Shown here in pieces: positions 58,498-64,000 of a DNA stretch of 64,000 nucleotides. Position 1 is the stretch's first letter. Every line of letters begins with the position of its first letter. Below the pieces are notes generated by a model, which was not told the DNA's origin, made no database searches, and worked only from the letters and a program-made list of their open reading frames with translations. Origin of the DNA: Candidatus Hydrogenedentota bacterium (GTDB taxonomy: Bacteria > Hydrogenedentota > Hydrogenedentia > Hydrogenedentales > SLHB01). The translations under genes and the position numbers were made by a program. The DNA lies in assembly GCA_013359265.1 (NCBI GenBank), contig JABWCD010000017.1, forward strand, positions 50,904-114,903, given 5' to 3'.

Positions 58498-60108
58498 TCA
58501 GTTGACGCTCGCCGCCGTGTCGGCTGGGGCGACCGCAATCGCTTTGGGCGTGTCCGCTTTGGGTTTCCGAACGCGCCGCTTCACCGCGCCGTTGCCATTG
58601 TCGTGGCCGTTGCCCCGCGCCATTTCCGCCTCCTGCGCGCGGATGGCGTGCGCCAGCTCGACGACGTGCCGCTCCTTCACTTCCGCGGCAGCGCGCAGTT
58701 CGATGAAGCACTCGCGCATGAAGTCCATCAGCTTGTCGACGTCCGGCGCCGCATTGCCGTCCGCGATGAAGGAAATAAACAGCCGCTGATCGTAGCTGGT
58801 GATCCCGCAACTGATTCCCATCTCGAGCGCGATCGGCAGCAGTCCGTAGTAGTTCAACAACCGTTTGCCCACCGAATACAGGGGAATCTGCGGTCCCGGC
58901 ACGTTCGTGCAGATTAGGTGCATCGGCGGCACCTGCCAGACCATCCCCAACGCCTGCTGCACCGTGGGCCGTGCGGCGCTGCCGAGTGCCAAGGCCTGCA
59001 ACGGCGCCGGCGCGCCCTGCAACGCATTGAACATCAGCCCCACGGCCTCGCTCACGCGAGACTGCTTCAGTTCCTGCGTCGTTTCGTTGATGATGCGCAG
59101 GCGCTCGATGTGGTCCTTCACTTCGAGGGGAATCTCGACCGGCAGAAACGATATCCGGTTGCCCATCGCCCCGCGCTCGTCTTCGGTGCGGATATTCACC
59201 GGCACCAGCACGCGCAGGTAACGCTTGCGCAGTTTCTCCCCGTGCATCAACGCGTAGCGCTGGCACGCGCCGCTCAATACCGTGAGCGCGACGTCGTTCA
59301 ATGTGCCGCCGCACGCCGCGCGAATCGCCCGTGCCTCCGCGAACGAAAAGTCCGCGAACGCGAATTTGCGCTCGCCGGAAAACGCCTTGTTGAACGGCAT
59401 CCGCTTTGCCGGCGACAAGAAGTCCCGCATCGACGCGGCGAATTCCTTCACCGCGTCCAGCGTTTGCGACGACGTAAAGCCGCGCGCGTAGTCCGCGAGT
59501 CCTTTTTGGAACCGCGCCCAATGGTCCAGCGCATCGATCGCGTTGTCCCACAACGCGTCGTACAACAACTGCGCCTGATTGGGAATCGGCGCGGGATTGT
59601 ACTTCTGCTTTTTAACCTTTTCGGGCTTCGGCCACGCGTCGAAGATGACGTACATCAGCGCGACGCCCGCAATTCCGTCCACCATGCAATGGTGGATTTT
59701 CGTCACCATCCCCGTGCGGTTGCCCTTCATCCCGTGGATGACGTAAATCTCCCACAGCGGCTTGCCGCGGTCGAGCGTGCCGCGGAACAGTCGCTCGGAG
59801 GTGCGGCGCAACGCATCATCGTCGCCTGGCGGGTCGCATTTGATGTAGTGAATGTGGTTGCCGATATCGAAGCCGGGATCGAATTCCCAGGTCGGCAGGC
59901 CGACATTGAGCGGCGCTGGAACTACGCGTTGGAGGTAGCGTGGAATTAGATGGAGCCGCGATTCGATGTGCGAGCGGAATTGCTTGGGCGAGATCTTCCC
60001 CTCGAACTGCGCCACGAACCCGACGTTCATGGGCTCCTCTTCCCGCTCCAAATACAGGAAGAAGGCGTCCATCGGCGACAACCGCCGTTTCAGATTGGGC
60101 GTGGCCAT
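58498..60108 (-). CDS. Wax ester synthase/diacylglycerol acyltransferase
   Basis: A 536-residue WS/DGAT-type enzyme that esterifies fatty alcohols or diacylglycerol with acyl-CoA, making neutral storage lipid. The catalytic HHxxxDG is at residues 139-145 (IHHCMVDG). Other family blocks are LSPMDAFFLYLER, LFRGTLDRGKPLWEIYVI, ALTVLSGACQRYAL, GNRISFLPVEIPLEV and the C-terminal TNVPGPQIPLYSVGKRL. A Lys/Arg-rich tail follows (AVKRRVRKPK). The start at 60108 lacks a strong ribosome site; 60126 is an alternative. The phasin-like gene lies 23 bases away, tail to tail. Confidence 0.93.
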   Translation of the reverse strand: MATPNLKRRLSPMDAFFLYLEREEEPMNVGFVAQFEGKISPKQFRSHIESRLHLIPRYLQRVVPAPLNVGLPTWEFDPGFDIGNHIHYIKCDPPGDDDALRRTSERLFRGTLDRGKPLWEIYVIHGMKGNRTGMVTKIHHCMVDGIAGVALMYVIFDAWPKPEKVKKQKYNPAPIPNQAQLLYDALWDNAIDALDHWARFQKGLADYARGFTSSQTLDAVKEFAASMRDFLSPAKRMPFNKAFSGERKFAFADFSFAEARAIRAACGGTLNDVALTVLSGACQRYALMHGEKLRKRYLRVLVPVNIRTEDERGAMGNRISFLPVEIPLEVKDHIERLRIINETTQELKQSRVSEAVGLMFNALQGAPAPLQALALGSAARPTVQQALGMVWQVPPMHLICTNVPGPQIPLYSVGKRLLNYYGLLPIALEMGISCGITSYDQRLFISFIADGNAAPDVDKLMDFMRECFIELRAAAEVKERHVVELAHAIRAQEAEMARGNGHDNGNGAVKRRVRKPKADTPKAIAVAPADTAASVN

Positions 60109-60606
60109 CCGCGTGCCCTCAGTCAAATTCCCGCTGCAAGTTTAACATACGACCGATTGAAACGTATCGAATCAAGACATGTGACCCTTCACACGCCGGT
60201 CCCGCGCGGCGTGGGGTCTCCGCTCGCGACTCCGCTTACTTCTTCGCCCACGGTGTTGCACTCCCGCGCATTCGCCGATGCTTTGGAGGGCGATTTCATT
60301 CTCGGTACCGGGCGCTGCCGGACATGGCGCTCCCGAGCACGGGAGTCCGGCGCCGCCAAACGCCGCCGCGCGAAACAAGGGTAACACTCTTGACAAATTG
60401 GGCCTCGGGTCCGTCGCAGCATGCGAAACGACCCCTATTTGACTGACAAATTAGCTGCGTAAAATAAGTAAATGGATAAAATACATCGACTTGAGTATTC
60501 GTAGTCAGCCGGTATAATCTCTGATTGTCTTGATTTTCCCCGGAGTGAACGCTAATCGCATTATATGAATATCCAAGAAAACTGCAATTCGAAGGAGAGC
60601 ATCGCT
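60109..60606. other. Divergent intergenic region
   Basis: About 500 bases between the acyltransferase (minus) and the TIM-barrel gene (plus). The first 330 bases show no gene I can support. The last 150 bases become AT-rich and hold a clear plus-strand promoter. No RNA gene or riboswitch is recognised. Confidence 0.55.
60491..60518 (+). promoter_or_regulatory. Sigma70-type promoter of the TIM-barrel gene
   Basis: TTGAGT (60491-60496), 16-base spacer and a perfect TATAAT (60513-60518), 89 bases before the ATG at 60607. Confidence 0.7.
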
Positions 60607-62055
60607 ATGAAATCAGCCCCATTCACTTGGCTGGTGTTGGCGGTCTGGAGCAGCGCACTCGGTGCTTGGGGTGACGTTTCGTTCTATCCGGCCAACATCC
60701 CGGCAGCGGAAAAGGGGGAATTCATCTTCTTCAATAGCGGTCTCATTGATCCACCGGCAAGCGAGGAAGCGTCCAAGGACCGGAACGCAGGGGTTGCGTA
60801 TCTCAAGCGTTTTCGTATCTGCCTGACCAACGGCTACAAGAATTTCGAGGGAACAAACTTGGACGAATTACATCAGGCCGGGTGCGAGTTTTTTATCTAT
60901 CGGTGGTTCAACGGTTATTACGAAAAGGAGCTTGTGCGTGAAGGGTCGGCGGACCAAGACCCCTATTACCGCCTCTTTCCGAAGATGATCGGCCTGCTGC
61001 GCGAAATCCACGGACGCCCCGAATGGCTAGTCAATCCGGCCACCCCCATGCAAGGCGCAGGCGCAGTTCATCCGGCGTACTTTTTTGATTACGCCGAACC
61101 GGAGTTTCGCCGTTTCTTTGTCGCGTCCATAAAAAGCGACCTGGAAGAGTCTCGCTATGATGGGGTCTTCTTCGATTACATAGGGAGCTGGGCATTGCCG
61201 GATGAAGTCAAGAAACGCTGGACCGATAAACACCCCGATAAGACGTATGACGACTGCGGCGTTCTCTTCCTTCGAGAACTTAGAATGGCGATTGGGGCGA
61301 AGAAAATCTTCGGCAATCAGGCTTACCGACTGCCCGAGGCCTACTACGACTGGATCGATTACGATGTCTCGGAAAGCAATGCCACCAGCTTCATGTGGGG
61401 TACGGAGGCTCGCTTGCATTTGCAAAATGCGGGTGACGAATTGGTCCGCGACACATTCTATCGTCCGTGGGATGGTCTCAACGGTTACAAGCGAACGAGC
61501 GCATCACGACGGGAACGTGCCGTGAAGTACCCACACGTCAAGATTTGCGACATCAACTACCTCCAACCAAGGCGAGTGCCCACGGGCAAGTCAATTGACG
61601 TGGGGGGCCAACCTCGGCCGTTTTTTGGCGAACGTCCGGATCGGCCCGCAATCTTCTACAGCTATGTTGCTGCAAAGCTCGATAATGCGGCGGCGTTCGC
61701 GAGCGATTGGTACGCCCCCGGTACAGCCGAGGACGACGTGTATTTTCTTGATCTCGGACGTCCGGTCCAAGCAAGTTTCGTGGAAACTCCTGCAGCCGTG
61801 GTTCGCTACTACGACAACGGCTTTGTCTTGCTTACGCGATCGAACGGCCCGCTGATCTTTCAACCGGATCCAAGCATGATCCCCGCCGGTACTACCGGGG
61901 TGTGGGACGTCTTCGAAGGGATTCCCGTCCGAACGTGGCCAACGAAGCAACAGGTCGTCATCGAACCCGTCTGGTATCCCTCGACACAAAGTTACTATCC
62001 AAGCGGTCGAGTGTTTATGTACCTACGGGAAATTCAGGGACGGATCACGAATTGA
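60607..62055 (+). CDS. Secreted TIM-barrel protein, putative glycosidase
   Basis: A 482-residue exported protein with signal peptide MKSAPFTWLVLAVWSSALGA. It has the look of a single (beta/alpha)8 barrel: GCEFFIYRWFNGYY, RPEWLVNPATPM, the strand YDGVFFDYIG with acidic residues, KKIFGNQAYRL and YDWIDYDVSES. The DGVFFDYIGSW motif resembles GH114-like and related glycosidases, but the family is not certain. Four to five Cys occur at scattered sites. An AGGAG lies at a good distance before the ATG; an upstream in-frame ATG at 60565 is rejected. No partner gene is evident. Confidence 0.65.
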   Translation: MKSAPFTWLVLAVWSSALGAWGDVSFYPANIPAAEKGEFIFFNSGLIDPPASEEASKDRNAGVAYLKRFRICLTNGYKNFEGTNLDELHQAGCEFFIYRWFNGYYEKELVREGSADQDPYYRLFPKMIGLLREIHGRPEWLVNPATPMQGAGAVHPAYFFDYAEPEFRRFFVASIKSDLEESRYDGVFFDYIGSWALPDEVKKRWTDKHPDKTYDDCGVLFLRELRMAIGAKKIFGNQAYRLPEAYYDWIDYDVSESNATSFMWGTEARLHLQNAGDELVRDTFYRPWDGLNGYKRTSASRRERAVKYPHVKICDINYLQPRRVPTGKSIDVGGQPRPFFGERPDRPAIFYSYVAAKLDNAAAFASDWYAPGTAEDDVYFLDLGRPVQASFVETPAAVVRYYDNGFVLLTRSNGPLIFQPDPSMIPAGTTGVWDVFEGIPVRTWPTKQQVVIEPVWYPSTQSYYPSGRVFMYLREIQGRITN

Positions 62056-62117
62056 CTACTACGGAAATCAGGCAGACTACGTGCTCTCTCTGGCCGATCC
62101 GAGGTATTCTTACGCTC

Positions 62118-62364
62118 ATGAGCCGTGTCGCACGCATCGTGGCGCCGGAGTTTGCCCATCACGTCACGCAACGGGGCTACCGCCGCGCCGATGTGTTTTG
62201 CTCCGACGACGACCACCGCGCCCTGCGGTGGAAAAGAGATTCCTGCACAACTCGAGGGCCTCGTCGGACGTCTCCAGCAGCCCCCCAAACGCGGGCGCAA
62301 ACCTCAGCCCAAGCTGCCTCCACACGGCGGCGCTACGGGGAATGGCGAAGAGCGGTTGAAATGA
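62118..62364 (+). pseudogene. Remnant of a REP-associated (RAYT, IS200-like) transposase
   Basis: The frame from ATG 62118 encodes MSRVARIVAPEFAHHVTQRG then YRRADVFCSDDDHRALR, the conserved N-terminus of Y1-type RAYT proteins including the HxH metal pair (HHVTQRG). Near 62229 the frame shifts and the matching C-terminal part (GLVGRLQQPPKRGRKPQPK) appears in another frame, ending at TGA 62362. About 130-170 residues of the middle, including the catalytic Tyr, are missing. It is therefore an internal-deletion remnant. It sits beside RHS debris and REP-like repeats. Confidence 0.75.
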
Positions 62365-62647
62365 ACTTAAATCGCAGTCTGTCCCTGAATTTTCCGCGCC
62401 GAAGACAGGTTCTGCAGGTGGTGAATCTGCCGGAAAACCATTTTCTGAAAAAACCAAGCGGGATCAAAAGGCAAAAGACCCCAATTGTACATATTGCGGA
62501 GATCCCGTTGAAGAAGTAGATCACGTAGTCCCGCGATCTAAAGGCGGAAACGCGACAGCAGAAAACGCTCAGTCAACATGTAAACACTGTAATCGCTCTA
62601 AAGGGGCACGCGCAGCACCGGTTACACTTCCCCCTCATCATCGCTAA
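62360..62647 (+). pseudogene. Orphan RHS-type C-terminal HNH endonuclease toxin fragment
   Basis: Open for 95 codons with no start codon. It reads as the tail of a polymorphic toxin: a flexible linker (TGSAGGESAGKPFSEKTKR), then an HNH nuclease with two Cys pairs and the histidine metal core, DPNCTYCGDPVEEVDHVVPR, SKGGNATAENAQ and STCKHCNRSKGAR, ending in PVTLPPHHR. The Cys-Cys/HH layout is typical of RHS tips that degrade DNA in competing cells. The shell and pre-toxin region are absent, though an RHS repeat fragment lies at 63487-63732. An intact neighbouring gene could be its immunity protein. It cannot be expressed alone without a new start. Confidence 0.8.
62369..62395 (-). repeat. REP-like palindromic element, copy 1
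   Basis: The complement reads GGGACAGACTGCGATTT within a longer GGAAAATTCAGGGACAGACT block. It is an inverted-orientation match to copy 2 at 63695-63720. Confidence 0.6.
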
Positions 62648-62660
62648 TGCAAATTCAATA

Positions 62661-63482
62661 ATGAAAACTCTCAGACTACAATTTCACGCCGACAGGGCAG
62701 ATACTATGGACAGGGATTCCCTGAAGGACGCAATCAGTAGTGCATTGGACAAGTTTGGCGGCGCGTATAGCTATAGCATGACAGAGATCGATACCGACAG
62801 GCCTGTAGTCAACTATTTGTTCAGATCAGATCACCCGCGTGAACTGTGGGATATTCTGCAGGAGCGACTATTCAAAAATCCAAGATTTGGACGATGTCTT
62901 TCTGAATCTTCGATTGTAACATGCCAAGGCGACACGGGTTGGGGCGATACCTTAACACTTCTCCATTTTGATCCGTCGGTGAAATTGCAGGATTTCAATG
63001 GCAACGAGATGGAACAGATCCTGTGTAGGTTTCACAGGAATCCAATATGGGGGCAGCGCGCAGACTTTCTAATTTTAGCGTGTATTGTCAATGTACATGA
63101 TGATTTCGCCCCGCCAGAGGTGGAAGAATTATGGGCGCGGCGCGTTGGACAGTATGCTTTCGAAGTATGCTGTATACCATTTTATGCGTACGATATTAAT
63201 CTTGGAGACATAGTAGAAACAAACAGAAAGTTTCTAGTTAAATCTATAATTATAGCTTCTCAGAACTACACTTTCCGTGTTTGGTTCGGTGAAACAAAAG
63301 GTTCCAAAGCGCGTAGTGAAATAGTGGGCGCTATCCAGGATTTGGGGTGTGAAATGGAATGGTCGAGTACCGATTTGCTTGCAGTCAGTGCTCAGTCGCA
63401 TTTCGCGCAGCGAGTTGCAGACTACCTACACCAACAAGAGCTAAGTGAAAGATTACAATACGAAACTGGGCGTTTGAAGTAG
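62661..63482 (+). CDS. DUF4265-containing protein, probable immunity protein
   Basis: A 273-residue soluble protein. The C-terminal ~130 residues match DUF4265: VEELWARRVGQYAFEVCCIP, FYAYDINLGDIVETN, RVWFGETKGSKA and DLGCEMEWSSTDLLAVSA. The N-terminal ~140 residues are unassigned alpha/beta (LKDAISSALDKFGGAYSYSM). It starts 13 bases after the end of the HNH toxin fragment, the usual place for the cognate immunity gene in RHS loci, and base composition is lower in GC than the genome core. The start ATG has no strong ribosome site, fitting a gene once translated with the toxin. The immunity role is inferred from position only. Confidence 0.7.
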   Translation: MKTLRLQFHADRADTMDRDSLKDAISSALDKFGGAYSYSMTEIDTDRPVVNYLFRSDHPRELWDILQERLFKNPRFGRCLSESSIVTCQGDTGWGDTLTLLHFDPSVKLQDFNGNEMEQILCRFHRNPIWGQRADFLILACIVNVHDDFAPPEVEELWARRVGQYAFEVCCIPFYAYDINLGDIVETNRKFLVKSIIIASQNYTFRVWFGETKGSKARSEIVGAIQDLGCEMEWSSTDLLAVSAQSHFAQRVADYLHQQELSERLQYETGRLK

Positions 63483-63486
63483 GTAA

Positions 63487-63732
63487 TTCTCTAGCGGGTG
63501 TTCGGGCTGTGGGGGCGGCGGGCGGCTGACGAAGGTCATTGACGCGGAAGCGAACGAGACGACGCTCGAGTACGACCTGAACGGGAACCTGACGAAGGTG
63601 ACCGATGCGCTGCTGGTCGAGACGGATTACGAATACGACGCGCTGAACCACCTGACGAAGATCGTGTCGCCGTCGGGCAGTGGTATTTACATGGGGAATT
63701 CGGGGACAGACTACGAATTTGGTGCTATATAA
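63487..63732 (+). pseudogene. RHS/YD-repeat core fragment
   Basis: An open frame of 81 codons without a start. It contains YD-repeat sequence: GGRLTKVIDAE, TTLEYDLNGNLTKVTDALL, ETDYEYDALNHLTKIVSPSG. These are the beta-hairpin repeats of RHS shell proteins. It ends at TAA 63730 inside a REP-like element (63695-63720), so the gene was cut there. High-GC codon use matches the core genome, unlike the DUF4265 gene just upstream. Confidence 0.8.
63695..63720 (+). repeat. REP-like palindromic element, copy 2
   Basis: GGAATTCGGGGACAGACTAC followed by GAATTT; the ends AATTCG and CGAATT pair. Copy 1 at 62369-62395 lies in the opposite direction. Confidence 0.6.
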
Positions 63733-64000
63733 GTATTTGTAGTAGTGCATAGTACTCGCTGGGACAACTAGGAACACTCACCTGTTATTTTGGGAAATCA
63801 GGGGAATCAGTCCCACAACGCTCCTTGCCGGCAGCGATTGTGGGCAGGGGGTTGACCGGATTTGGTTTGTCCTGGGGCAAACCTGGTGCGTAATTGGCAA
63901 CACCAAAGCGTACGCGCGGCGATTCTCGAGACGGCACGCGCCCGGCTGGCCGCCGGAGGCGCGCCGCGCATTGCCTGCTCCGCTCCTGCACCGGTGGCGC
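63733..64000. other. Window end without a confident gene
   Basis: From 63733 to the edge I see no supported gene. A frame opening at GTG 63886 (NWQHQSVRAAILETARARLA) runs off the edge and could begin a TetR-type regulator, because RAAILETARARLAAGG resembles the first helix of that family; too little is visible to call it. Confidence 0.35.

Noticed and set aside
63785..63991. A 68-codon open frame on the minus strand at the window end
   Set aside because: Arg/Pro-rich, no recognisable domain and no ribosome site.

Overview
The window is a GC-rich, gene-dense bacterial chromosome segment of about 45 protein genes on both strands, with two tRNAs, no rRNA and no CRISPR array. The set points to a diderm (Gram-negative) host: heptose-phosphate and nucleotide-sugar genes, a lipoprotein, several signal peptides and a PEP-CTERM-like surface protein. 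A DUF1080 protein, many secreted TIM-barrel glycosidase-like proteins, a sulfatase-fold enzyme and dispersed hairpin repeats resemble planctomycete, verrucomicrobial or Candidatus Hydrogenedentes genomes. That placement is inference; no marker gene here settles it.

Layout. 0-6 kb: branched-chain amino-acid ABC transport genes (livH cut by the window edge, livK-like), a large unknown membrane protein and a CgeB-like glycosyltransferase. 6.1-8 kb: a VapBC toxin-antitoxin pair with an apparently leaderless promoter, then a membrane-inserted M28 peptidase. 8.2-13.3 kb: a secreted one-CxxCH protein and a minus-strand run of DUF1080 protein, acyltransferase and TIM-barrel protein. 13.5-16.2 kb: APS kinase and a GT-C-like membrane protein whose first codons contain a strong terminator-like hairpin. 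16.3-20.9 kb: coiled-coil protein, FtsA and a membrane coiled-coil zinc-ribbon protein, with no ftsZ. 20.9-25.9 kb: a repeat-rich lower-GC island with two nuclease-fold genes, a small HicB-like gene and a tRNA-Glu/tRNA-Gln pair. 25.9-31.4 kb: GH20 lipoprotein, WecE-like transaminase, heptose-7-phosphate kinase and SerC. 31.6-39.2 kb: a histidine-box hydroxylase, an AI-2E family protein with an EF-hand insert, and housekeeping genes (radC-psd-pssA, rpmE-prfA-prmC). 39.6-47 kb: secreted Asp-box protein, metzincin, lipase, PEP-CTERM-like protein and NDH-2. 47-58.5 kb: surface-polysaccharide genes (gmhA, a three-domain heptose enzyme, rfbC, sulfotransferase, a flippase fused to an alkaline-phosphatase-superfamily domain, ugd, epimerase, SGNH hydrolase). 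58-60 kb: phasin-like protein and WS/DGAT. 60-64 kb: another TIM-barrel protein, then debris of a RAYT transposase and an RHS toxin locus whose HNH toxin tip and probable immunity gene survive.

How it fits together. GmhA, HddA and the GmhB- and HddC-like domains of the fusion account for the four steps from sedoheptulose-7-phosphate to GDP-D-glycero-alpha-D-manno-heptose. WecE, RfbC, Ugd and the epimerase feed other activated sugars. CysC makes PAPS, which the sulfotransferase could spend. PssA and Psd make phosphatidylethanolamine. The most unusual items are the flippase/Thr-nucleophile phosphatase fusion, the three-domain heptose enzyme, the EF-hand AI-2E protein, the FtsA/coiled-coil/zinc-ribbon cluster, the covarying hairpin repeats around the nuclease pair, and the orphan HNH toxin with its DUF4265 neighbour.
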